NCBI GenBank assembly: GCA_029298735.1
Contig: JANSLP010000251.1
Location: 1 to 49,222 of the forward strand
Source of the DNA: Ophiostoma sp. CBS 140.51
Taxonomy: Eukaryota > Ascomycota > Sordariomycetes > Ophiostomatales > Ophiostomataceae
Direction: 5' to 3'
Length of the DNA stretch: 49,222 nucleotides
The notes beneath the pieces were generated by a model. That model ran no database searches and had not been told where the DNA came from. It saw only the letters and a list, made by a program, of their open reading frames with translations. Positions within the stretch are counted from its first letter, which is position 1; each line of letters begins with the position of its first letter. Positions 9,665-20,200 of this stretch are shown here, piece after piece. The translations under genes were made by a program, and so were the position numbers.

Positions 9665-10720
9665 GATGATGGTTGATGTGGTATGATTTGGAAAGATGAA
9701 AAGGCCGGAGAGGGTGCGAAGATGAACGAAATGGCCGACAGTTGAATCGAATCGTCAGGGGTCAAACGGCCGCTAGATGACGGATAAAGGTTTATCGGTG
9801 ATCGGAGGTTGGAGTTGTTGGAACGATGTGTAAGGATAGGAGGCCGGCCCCTTCGGTTTGGAATTGTCGATCGGAGAAACGGTGTAACGGTCTGGCGGTT
9901 GGGGCTGTTGGAACAGGCGGTAGGCTCGGAGAGTAGTTGGGAATCGGTGGGTTGCGAGCTCTTATGTGAGAGGAATATTAGGAGAGGTCTGGGCGGTCGA
10001 GGGCGATGAAGCGAACCGTGGGGAAGGTGTACAATGAAGAGTGGAAAAGAGGAAAGAACGAAAAGCTCACGATCGAGGCAGCCTGTCCTTCCTTGGTTTG
10101 GTGGTGGCGGGCAGGAGCGTCGTCACTAATCGGGAGGTGTGGAAGCCAATCCGCCTGTGGACTAGTGCGGGACTTGGGACATTTGGGAACGCTGGCAAGC
10201 GCTGAGAGAACACTGAAAGAGCGTTGGAGGAATTGACGGCAGCCTTGAACGGAATTAGGTATTACCGGAACCGGACGCCAAAGCGAACGCCATTGCTTTC
10301 ACTTCACTCGACTGGCAGGCACAGCAGACCCACCTGCCGCCTCGGACTTCTAGGCCTGGCCTGAAGCCTGTCCTGCGCCTTCTTTATCTTATCGCCCTGC
10401 AGACCTTTGAAAAAAAGTTTGGCTCCACTAGAAAAAGACAGAAGCTGCGAACAACCATTCGGCAACGAAGAAAGTTTGGAGACTCGAAAAAAAAGAGAAA
10501 AAACAAATCAAACTCCTCCATGCAGGCATAGAAGACCCATTGTGACCCTCTTTTTTTCTGTTCTCTCTCTCCCTCTCTTTTCCCTTCATTCTTTATGTCT
10601 TCGTTTCTCGGTAAAGTCTTTGGAGCAGTGGGCGCATTCTCATCTCGCAAACTCTCATTCAACTCAAACCAACCCATAGAAGAAAACCAACAAACCCAAA
10701 AGAGCCAGCAATCCGACAAC
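9665..10720. promoter_or_regulatory. shared divergent promoter of the Rab gene (-) and KRI1 (+)
   Basis: About 1.05 kb between two start codons facing apart. It holds no convincing gene. The KRI1 side ends in a CT-rich leader (10550-10590), usual for strongly expressed fungal genes. An in-frame upstream ATG at 10595 is discussed under KRI1. Confidence 0.55.
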
Positions 10721-12898
10721 ATGGCGATCGGCGAGGCTGCGTCGAGGAACCCAATGAAGCGGCTGTTCGAGGACGATGACGATGAGGAGGGTGCCAACGC
10801 CTTTGGTGGCAAGGGCTCTTCCTTCACAATCAACGAGGAGTTCGCCCAGCGGTACGAGCACAACAAGAAGCGTGAGGAGAAGCAGAAGTGTAAGTCATAG
10901 TTCCCTTTCATGGACGTTAACCCGCCCCCTCCTTGCTGACCCGTGGTGTGTGCTGCAGTAGAGGAAAAGTACGGCAAGGCAGACGACATGGACGACGACG
11001 AGTCCTCGTCCGACGACGGCACCGAAGACGAAGACGGCTACCTCCTGACCGAAGACCTCGATGCACGCATGTCGGCAGCCCTGCAGGCGATCAAGAACAA
11101 GGACCCACGTGTCTACAACTCGGACGCCAAGTTCTTTGACGCCGCCGAGGCCGAGAAGGCTGGCGCTGAGGCTGCGGCCGCTTCCGCCAAAGACCCCAAG
11201 GAGAAGCCCATCTACATCCAGGACTACCACCGTGAGCGCTACATGCGCGGCGACATCGGTGCCGAGGACAACAGCGATGACGAAAACGGCCCTGACGGCG
11301 GTGCGCCTCTCACAAAGACATACCAGCAGGAGCAGGACGAGCTAAAGAAGGCGCTTGTGGACTCAATGAATGCCGCAGACGACGACAAGGACAACGACGA
11401 CGATGAGGACGAGGATGCCGACGACGTCGACGCCTTCATCAAGCCCAAGGCCTCGACCAAGGCCGTCAAGGAGTCGGCTGCCGCCTTAGGCGTGCACCCG
11501 TCTCGTGCTGGCCACATCAAGAAGATCACCAAGGTCGATGTCGAAAATGCCGACAAGGACCCAGCTCTGTTCCTGTCCAACTTTGTCTCTTCGCGCGCCT
11601 GGGTGCCCGAGGACGAGACGAGCGGCCCCGGCTGGGAGGCGTTCGAGTCTGAGGAGGAGGACGACGGTGGCCGAGAGCGTGCCGAGGCATTCGAGACTGC
11701 CTACAACCTGCGCTTCGAGGACCCGAACAAGAGTAACGAGGTTCTCAAGTCGTACTCGCGTACCGTGGTGTCGGAACGCTCCGTGCGTCGCGAAGAGAAG
11801 ACCGCCCGCCAGCGGCAGCGTGACCAAGAGCGCGAGCGCCAGGAGGCGGAGAAGCAGACCCGACGTGAGGAGCGGGCGCGTTTGCGCAAGCTCAACATTG
11901 AGGAGGCCCAGGAGAAACTGGCCAAGATCAAGCAGGCAGCTGGTGTTGCAGGTCGTGAACTGGCTGAGGATGAATGGATGGGTATGTTGGATGACGCCTG
12001 GGACAACAATGTCTGGGAGGAGAAGATGCGCAAGCAGTTTGGCGACGACTACTATGCCGAGAAAGACGCCGGTCTTGAAGGCGAACTGGAAGCCGCCGAC
12101 GACACCGCCGACCGCAAGAATAAGAAGAAGCCCAGGAAGCCAAAGTGGGACGACGATATCGACATCAAGGACCTGATCCCCGGCTTTGAGGACGAGGAGG
12201 CACCCAAGATCTCCCTGTCCGACGACGAGAACGAGGAGGGCGAGGGCGGCAACGAGGAGGATGAGGAGGCTGGCAAGGATGACGACGATGAGGAGGGCCA
12301 GTCGTCGAAGCGCCGCAAGACCGGCAAGGCCCTGAAGAAGGATCGTGCCGACGCCAAGCGCGACGCCCGCCGTGAACGCGCCCGCATTGAGGCGCTCGTC
12401 GACCGGCAAATGGCCTTAGACGACCCGACTGCGCTAGCCGCTGCCGGACCCGCAACAGGCGTCAATACTGAGCTCGGCGGCCTGTTCCGCTACCGTGAGA
12501 CGAGCCCCCAGACCTTTGGTCTGACCGCCCGTGATATCCTGCTAGCACCCAACGACACGGTCCTCAACGAGTTTGCCGGCCTCAAGAAGCTGGCCACCTT
12601 CCGCGACGAAGAACGTAAGCGCAAGGACCGCAAGAAGCTAGGCAAGAAGGCACGGCTCCGGCAATGGCGCCGCGACACGTTTGGCGCCGACTATGAACAC
12701 TCGGGCCCTACCTTTGGCTTTGAGCGGTTTGTGGACCAAGATGCCGAGTTTGCCGCGGCAGAGGCATCAGGCCACAAGAAGAGAAAGAACAAGCACCGGG
12801 ATGAAGCTGCTGGCGGTGGCGATAGCGACGCCGACAAGCCCAAGAAGAAGAAGCGGTCCCGGAAGAACAAGGGCAAGGCCAAGGCCAGCGACGAGTAG
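10721..12898 (+). CDS. KRI1: ribosome-biogenesis protein KRI1
   Basis: Two exons: 10721-10889 and 10959-12898, 702 aa. The intron (10890-10958) has GTAAGT, GCTGAC and GCAG, and joins KKREEKQK to LEEKYGKADD. The protein is very acidic and lysine-rich. It shows the Kri1 N-terminal signature FTINEEFAQRYEHNKKREEK, then DARMSAALQAIKNKDPRVYN, long Glu/Arg coiled-coil stretches, and the C-terminal Kri1 domain (ETSPQTFGLTARDILLAPND, GKKARLRQWRRDTFG), ending in a basic nuclear/nucleolar tail. Kri1 binds Krr1 and works in 40S subunit assembly in the nucleolus. The start at 10721 sits in good context (acaacATGg). An in-frame ATG at 10595 without an intervening stop would add 42 aa unlike Kri1, so I take the downstream one. 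Long antisense ORFs here are artefacts of GC-rich codon use. Confidence 0.93.
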
Positions 12899-13416
12899 GA
12901 GTAATTGGCGGTGTGGTGTAGATTTTTGGTTTATTTTGTTCGTATCATTTATTCCCTTTTTTTCAGGCGTACATGGCAAGGGTTTGGCAAAACCGCATAG
13001 AAGCTGGTTCAATGTATATTTTCTATTGTTAAACTGCACTATTTTTATACAACCATTGTTTTATTTCACTTATTGCCAAAAGCTGTTTTGAAACGTAGTT
13101 CGATCGATCATCTATCTAGGTATCTTTTGGCAATTGAACGTAAATGATAGACGCTCATCCAAAAATGATGTAAGCCAAAAAAATCGAGAAAATAAAAACA
13201 CCTTATTGAAACTGTGTTTTTCTTTTCAACCAAAACCCTCCCTTTTCCCTGTTTCCTTCCAATTTCTCAAAAATCAAAATGATATCTTGCTGAATAAAAA
13301 TGATCCATAGAACGTCCAAAAAAGAAGAAGCAAAGGCAGAAGAAAAAAATAAACGCGAGTAGTAGAAATGCGACACATGAAAGAGACACAAACAGGTCCT
13401 TCGGATGATGGTTCCG
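12899..13416. terminator. convergent 3' flanks of KRI1 and the Zn2Cys6 regulator
   Basis: AT-rich region between two converging stop codons. It contains several A/T-rich candidate polyadenylation signals and no coding frame. Confidence 0.4.
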
Positions 13417-16400
13417 TTATCCACTGCCATGGTGAAGGCCGCCAAGGCCGCCGTTTCCGCCCCCAGACACATTGTTGTTACCAAAGATATTGCCAAACTG
13501 ATCCAACCCGCCCATACCGGAAAGGTCTTGGCTCATCTCGGGAGGCTCCATGTTAAAAGGCATGAACCACGCCGACGACTGCTCGTGGCCTTGGCCAAAG
13601 GGATTCATCGCATCTGCAGCAGACGGCACGCCGTGGTCGCTGCCACCGCCCATCTGCCCGGCGCCTTGGCCGCTTCCTCTATGGCCACCACCGCTTGCCG
13701 ATCCAGAGGTGTCCCAGCCCATGCCGTCCAAGGTACCATGACCGCCATTAACAGTAGCGGTACCGCCGATATCGAGATTACCATACGCACCAAAGACAAG
13801 TTGGCGGTCGAGCTGTGGCATAATGCTGTTGTTTTGCTGCGCTAAAGACAGGGCCAGCAAATCAGGCTGGTAGAAGGCCTGGTGTTGCTGTTGCTGTTGC
13901 TGCTGCTGCTGATGCTGTTGATGCTGTGGGTGATGGGGGTGGGCAAATGGATTGACACCAACAGGGCTAATGGGCGTCATCGACGCATGGAAAGAGGCTG
14001 TAGCCACTGGTGCCTGTGACTGCGGCATGGTCATCGGATTGAAGTTAGTAGGGCCACTCGACTGTCTGCCCAGTGAGCCAGAGTAGTGCCGTCCGTGGTG
14101 AGTGTTTTGGGCTTGCGGGTGCGGTTGGCCTTGCTGCTGGAGGGTCGCATGGTGCTGCTGCTGCTGCTGCTGCTGTTGTTGTTGTTGTTGTTGTTGTTGC
14201 TGCTGCTGCTGCTGGAGAGCATCAGAGTTGCCAGCTCCCAGCTCTGTCATGCACTGGTCGACTGGTGGCTGCTGTTGTTCGGTGCGAGATGATGAGGCCA
14301 CGCTGGCTGATGCCTTCTTGACTGTGGACTTTCTCTTTGCCTGGGAGCCAGTCCGACTACCAGCGGCAGATGCATCTCGGCCGGCCTGGGTACCACTGGG
14401 GCCGGCCTGGCCCTCTGCATTTTGCGGAGCCACGGCAACAAAAAACTCCTCAACCGTATGTAGCTCGGGCTTTTGCTCAAGCACGGCGTCGTCGCCCTTC
14501 TCCTTCTTCTTGTACGTTGCCGGGCCGTTGAAGTCGGAGCCCGATACACCGTGCGGGTACCGGTCGAACCAGTCGCCGTACTGGAAAATGGGCGATGAAG
14601 CGGCAGCGTTCTCGTTGGCAGGCGTGCCTTGACGCGCCGCATCTGCGCACTGACGATATTGCTCTCGTAGATTCTCGGCCATGAAGTGGAACATACCCCA
14701 ATATCTCTTCATTTTCGACAAGAACTTAACATTTGTTGTGAGATTCTGCTTCGATGTGGCCTCCATAGCAGGGTTGCCAGAGAAGATACCAAATATGTGC
14801 ACAGTGCTGGACAGGAATGCACAATAACCGACAAAGGGCGCGGCGACAAGGAAAGTCTCGGCATCTTTCAAGAGTTCGGAAATGCGGTTCGCTGCAGCGA
14901 AAGCCTTTGCACCCGCCTTGGTCACAAACGCCTTGGGGATGGCGTCCTGCTGCAGATTTCCGGTGGTCGCAAAACGGTTCATGAATAGGATGTTCTGGTG
15001 GATGGCAATGTGCAAAAACAGAAATTGGTTGGCCATGCCCTCCGCTTCATGCAGATGCAAATTCTCAGTAGAAAAGACAAGCGACGGCGGCAGACTCGAC
15101 AGCATCTCGTCAACTTGCTTGACGAGCTTCGTGTAGCCGGACTCGGGGCTCCACATCGGGTGAGGGTCCAGCTCTTTGCCGCCCTGGTTGAGGTAGTTGA
15201 TAACACGGCCCCAGACAGCAATGGCCCGGATCATGTAAGCTGCAACTCCCATGTTATCCCTGGCGTCAGACAGTTGGCCGTCATCTTTGCTTATGTCAGC
15301 CGCTGCCGTTGTCACCGACGGGCCGGCGAGGCTCTCGGTGGGGCCCGGCATGTCGAGCTGGAAATATTTTTCCCTAATCGGAAGGTGAATTTTGACCGAC
15401 TCCTCCTTGATGAAAGTGGGACGGTCCGTGCCGGACGAGTTGAACCGATCCATCAGGAAACAGGCCCACATTGTTCGCCGCCGGATTTCACGATCAATAA
15501 AGCTCAATGTTGACTCGCTACCGGAACGAGGGTTAGGGTCCTTGTCAAGGTCCTTGTGCAGCTGCAGTGCAAACGCCATGCGGATCGCCTGGCCACCAAG
15601 GGCCCAACTGCGGCCGCCGTGGCAGGTACCGAACTCGTGGAGACCGAGAATGAGGAGGCACGTCAAGATGGTAATATTCGGCCACTCGTAACGCCGTGTC
15701 ACAATTTCTCGTGCATGTAATGCCCATTCTTCGCCACGGAGGAAATTGGGAACATTGCCGAAAATAGGGTGTGGAGAGAAGCGAGCTGCGACGGCACAAA
15801 CGGAAAGAATCAACACCGGCGGTAACTGTCCCATGCTATATCACCATATTGGTTAGCATCATAACGGTGAGAATAAGGGGAGAAACAAAAGGAAAGAACG
15901 AAAAAGGGGAATAGAAAAGAAAAACATGACGTACACAAGTTTCCGCATGTAACTTGGTCGATGGAGAAGGTGGTAGGCCTGGCCGTAAATGTTTTCAAAG
16001 AACACTTCAGCCAGGTGCTCTTGCAGCTCGAGGGAGGGCAGAGCGTCAGCACCCTCTTGAAACAGCTTGTTATCTTCGGATTCCTGCTGCAGGAGCATGC
16101 TATGCGGGCGGGGCACGTTGGCAGCTCGGCTTTTGGAGCCGATGCGCGCCCAATGATCGAGCTCGGGTCCAAATGCCTCGTCAGCCACGCGCTTCTTGTT
16201 CGATGAACCCTTCGCGCTGGAGGCTCCAGAGCCGGAACCGGTGCCGTTAGTAGCGCCCGATGCCCCAGCTCCAGGTATGCCCGGCTTGACGATAGCACGG
16301 TTGACCGATGTTGTCACGATAGGGTCCTGCTCGGATTTGGGGACAATCTTGATAATACGATCTTCCATGCGCTTGAGCCGCTTGTCGAGCATCGCCATGT

Positions 16401-17409
16401 AATCAGTTCGAGGAGCCGCCTTCCTAGCTGTGACCTTGTAGACACACGGGGTGCGAGAGCGCAAGCAGTGCTTGCAAGCCGGCTTCTCGCCAGAACATCT
16501 GATCTTCTTTCTCCGGCAAGCGATGCAGGCGAGCGGTAGTCGTTTGCGCTCCTTGCCAGCCTTGGTTTTGAGCTCGCTCCAGGCCGGTGTAGCATCGGTG
16601 CTACCGGTCCTTTCGTCCTTGACCAGGAACGATGGTCGGTGGCCTCCGCTGCCGCTACCGCTGCCACCAGCTCTTTCCATAGAAGCCGGGTCGGTCAGTG
16701 TAAGGCCAAATTCGTCAGAGACAGGCTCTTCCAGCATAGATGCGCCGCGGTCATGTTCGCTGCCATCTTGACTGCCGTCATCGGAGATAGCCTCTTCGGG
16801 TGCGGCCTGGTTCTGTCGTGGCTTAGATGGCGACTTATCGTCGTTACTTTGTGAAGCTGACGCTTTCGCCTTGCCGACTTTGTTCGTGCCAGATGGCTTC
16901 GGTTTCGCCTTCGGCGCAGTCGGCTCGGCAGATTTTTCGTCTTTGTCGTCTGTCTGAACGGGGGCAGGCTTAGCCTTGACCGAATCTACGGGCTCAATCG
17001 TTGCAGGTGTAATATCGGCTTGGACACCACTCGGTAGTGCAGATGCTGGTGAAGGTGATCCAAACAGGTTGGTCGAGTCGTCTTGGAGAGCAGCCATCGT
17101 GTTCCCATCGTCGTGCAAGCCCGGATAGGGCGAAAATTGGAAGTCGTCAAAATGTGGGGAGGCCACCTCAATCATCCCCGTGTCAGCAATGTTGCCGGCA
17201 GCTTGGCCGGCGGGACCGGAGTCATTGTCCATTGCTGTTGTGGCGGCAGCAGTCGCATATGATGGGCCTTGTTCGTCAACCGCGCCCAGAGTGAACGGGT
17301 CGGGCGCCAGGTTGCCGCTGTCGTCTTCGTTCATGGGCAGCTGGGTAGAAGCTTCAGCAGGAAACTGATTTATGTCGTCGACATCGGAATGGAACCGCAA
17401 TTCCGACAT
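13417..17409 (-). CDS. Zn2Cys6 transcription factor with fungal-specific TF domain and polyglutamine tracts
   Basis: Two exons: 17409-15935 and 15835-13417, 1297 aa. The 99-nt intron has donor GTACGT and acceptor TATAG; joining gives RKLVMGQLPPVLILSVCAVAAR. The start is ATG at 17407-17409 (MSELRFHSDVDD). The DNA-binding domain lies near residues 290-325: ACIACRRKKIRC followed by SGEKPACKHCLRSRTPC, spacing CX2CX6CX6CX2CX6C, then a linker and a dimerisation-like stretch MLDKRLKRMEDRIIKI. The fungal_trans domain starts near residue 470 (FFENIYGQAYHLLHRPSYMR) and continues through GGRSWALGGQAIRMAFALQL. The C-terminal third is disordered, with two Q-rich tracts and a Gly/Asn/Met-rich end. It should be a nuclear activator or repressor. 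The regulon cannot be read from sequence. The upstream region is unusually long (see 17410-20200). Confidence 0.9.
13880..13926 (-). repeat. CAG/CAA trinucleotide tract encoding Q/H-rich segment of the regulator
   Basis: Plus-strand ctg/ttg repeats, encoding roughly nine glutamines next to QHQQHQ in the C-terminal region of the Zn2Cys6 protein. Confidence 0.8.
14151..14216 (-). repeat. CAG/CAA trinucleotide tract encoding about 20 consecutive glutamines
   Basis: A run of ctg and ttg triplets on the plus strand, in frame with the regulator. The centre is pure CAA (gtt on plus) flanked by CAG, which interrupts the CAG run. Confidence 0.9.
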
Positions 17410-20200
17410 GCCTTGCCGCGAAAGACACAATCACAGGGAGGCGCCGCGTCGCCGTGGATCCGCACAAATATCGCACGAAGACAATCGGTTTCGGGGTTTG
17501 GTCGTTTGCAGTTTTTCTATTTTCGACTTCGTTTTTATTCCGAAAAAATTCTGCCGATCACTTATGTAGGCAATAATAGCCCCCTAGTTCCCGTAATCGA
17601 GTTCCTGTAATCGACGTTGGAGATTGTCGACTCCCAATCTGTACTGTCGCTGCTTTCTTGTGTTTTGTAGGTTGACTGTCGGCTCGGTATTGCACAGCTT
17701 CTCCGGTTAGAAGGTGCGATGCAGGCCGACTCGTTGGTAGGGGCTGAAGGGTGCTTTTTAGAGGGATGATGATGGTTGGACTGTTGGGACAGAAAAGACC
17801 ATTGCGCCCTTCCGGTGTGAACAGCTTCCGTGGCGGGAGTTTGTAGACGGAGACGAGGTAAGTAATGTGTGATAATAGACGTGTCGTCGAGACTGTAGAA
17901 ATAACAATGCAATTGGCGAAACCGTCGGAATTGAATGAGGCGAATGTCTGAAAAAAGGTTGCTAGAAGCGGACCGGAAAGAGGCGGGTGCACCCAGTAGA
18001 GAATGCAAAAATAAGATCAGAACAAGAAACAGATTTGTCCTAAAATGAAGTTTCTGGGACGCCGTTATTGTTCGCTATGTTTGAATAGGTGTACTTCGAT
18101 GATGTTGCCTAGATGCTGTTTGCTAGGTCTGCGACAGGTTGTGTGCCAAGCTACTATGATTGTTGGTCGGTGCGAGAACGGCTCGCTGCCTCGGCCAGGG
18201 ACATTGGGAGGGAATGGGATGTCGATGTTGGCACAAGTGGAAGGCGAGCTGTTTGTTGAGACTGCCAGAATCAATAAGTAGCAACCAGGACGGAGATGGC
18301 GGGAGAGGATGCGCGCGAGTCGAGGCTCGTGAGAAAGAAATTTGCAAGGCAACGGAGGCTGGCGAAAGAGGGGAACGCGGTAGGGGTCGTAGGGAGTATG
18401 CGAAGCAAAGACGAGCTGGCACGTACGAGGTGCGATGCAATAGGCGGCGCAAAGAGAGACGGGCTGGCCGCAAAGTTGCAGGTTGGTTGTTGTCTACCAA
18501 CGAGGCAGAATTATGCACATAATGGTAGGGTTGGAGGGAAGAGGAGAAAAAGAAGCAGAAAAGGAAAAGAGAAAAAAGCAACTGCAGAATGATGAATATA
18601 TGCAAGCTGCGACGAGCTAAACTAGACAGGAAAAAGTTTAGACAGTTGGAGAGCCCGAGCGGAGGAAGCCCAGAAGGAAAACCGTGTGGAGCAAAAAGCG
18701 CAAGCTTCCCCCTGTCGTGGGTAGTAGTCGATCGCGAAAACCGGGGTTGGGTTGGTTGGCTTGTTGGTTCAAGGAAACCAGTACGCCAGGCCAGACAAAG
18801 GGCCAACACGGCCAGCAATGAGTCTTGAACAGTAAAATCGAGCGGCGCGTTCGGCCGGCGTTGAGCAGGGACTGGGCAATCGAAGCGACAGTGTATGATG
18901 GACGATGACAGACGGCCGAGGAGCACACTGTGGTCAGACACACGCGGGAAAACAGCCAGATCTGATGAGAGGAAAGAACAATAAGAGCGACAAAGCTTTT
19001 GGGGGGATTGATGGTGGGCGCTATATAGGAGATCCTCTCTTTTTGTCGTTGTCTGCTAGGTCTGCTAGGGCTAAAACTGTCTTGTTACTCCTCGAGCTCG
19101 GCGCCGTGTTTGTTGGAACTCGCTGGGATTGTGTGTATGCGTGTCGACACTGTGCGGCGTCGTTACTTTTGTTCCTCTTGCGCTGGGTACCGCTTGTTAA
19201 TCGAAGAGGGAAATGCGGGTGCAAGGACGGCTTGTGGTGTGAACGACACGGGAAGACGAGTGCAGGCGCCTGAAGCGGAGCAAGGAACGAGAAGACAAGA
19301 CAAGCAGACGAGTAGACAGGGAGCACTGCGAGGAAGAGCGTGCCCGACACCGAGCTACTGGCAAGCAAACGGGGAGTGTGGTAGGGTTGTCGATGCAGGG
19401 ACTGGCCGGGACCAAGATGAAGAGCAAAGGCGTATTAATGATGTAGGATTTTGATTTTCAGTTATGAATTTGTCGTCGGCCAATCGGACGATTAAAGGCC
19501 GGCCAACGAAGCTGTTTAATGCTGGAAGTTGTACTTTGGTGAGAAAGGCAGGCGAGGCCGGGTCGAGAACTAGAAGCTTGCAATGACGGAACAAGCTGCT
19601 GATGGAGAGGGACAAAGGCACAAGACACCTGATCGAAAAAAGAGAGAAGAATAAAAACGAGGCGATTGAAAGAATAGAAGCTGGAGAAATAATAGAAATA
19701 CTGTAACCCCAGACGTTCAAATTAAAGATGAGGAGAGCGGAGAACGACGAATAAGGCAAAAATGGAGGCGAAAGCACGGCGAATTGGAGAGCCGGAATAG
19801 AATACGACGAATAGAAAAAGAGAGGGAGATGTCTCAAAATGCAAAGGGGGAAAAGAAAAATAGAGGAAGATTTGCACAAGGAGTTGACTGGAGCAACGGA
19901 CAGAATGGGAAGGCGCATACGACACACACTCGAAGCAGGAAGGAACAAGTGTGTGCACAACATGAGGCAGGAGCTCTTGGGAGTGAGGCAAGCGCAAGGC
20001 GCGACATGGGCAAACTATGAACCAAAAGAGCAAATGAGGGAAAGAGCAAAGGGAAACATGGTCTAGCCTTCCTCGCTCTGCTCTCTTGCCAGCATAACAA
20101 TTACGAATAATGCTGCCCGTAACGCGGCCATATTCCATCTTACACCCCGCATGCTTGCCTATCAAACCCGAATTACGTGATATGGGCTAGGGTTGGGGGA
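17410..20200 (-). promoter_or_regulatory. long upstream leader/promoter region of the Zn2Cys6 gene
   Basis: About 2.8 kb with no convincing CDS. Between about 18.3 and 20.1 kb the plus strand is strongly purine-rich (repeated gga/aag/gaa), so the minus strand is pyrimidine-rich, as in transcribed fungal leaders. A TATA-like CTATATAG lies at 19021-19028. Apparent minus-strand ORFs here (for example 18941-18123) are Ser/Leu/Phe/Arg-rich, low in complexity and without motifs, as expected of CT-rich DNA. I read this as a promoter plus possible long 5' leader of the regulator, without proof of the start site. Confidence 0.4.

Noticed and set aside
11486..12409. 307-codon frame antisense to KRI1
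   Set aside because: Mirror of GC-rich Asp/Glu/Lys codons; Leu/Val/Gly monotony, no domain, and KRI1 is certain on the other strand.
14151..14216. short regular repeats as a possible CRISPR array
   Set aside because: Trinucleotide polyglutamine tract inside a coding exon of a eukaryotic gene, with no spacers.
17409..17430. longer start for the Zn2Cys6 protein at 17430
   Set aside because: The codon there is TTG, not ATG; the first ATG in frame is at 17407-17409.
18123..18941. 272-codon minus-strand ORF in the Zn2Cys6 upstream region
   Set aside because: Low-complexity Ser/Leu/Phe/Arg text from CT-rich DNA, with no motif. It is more likely leader or promoter.
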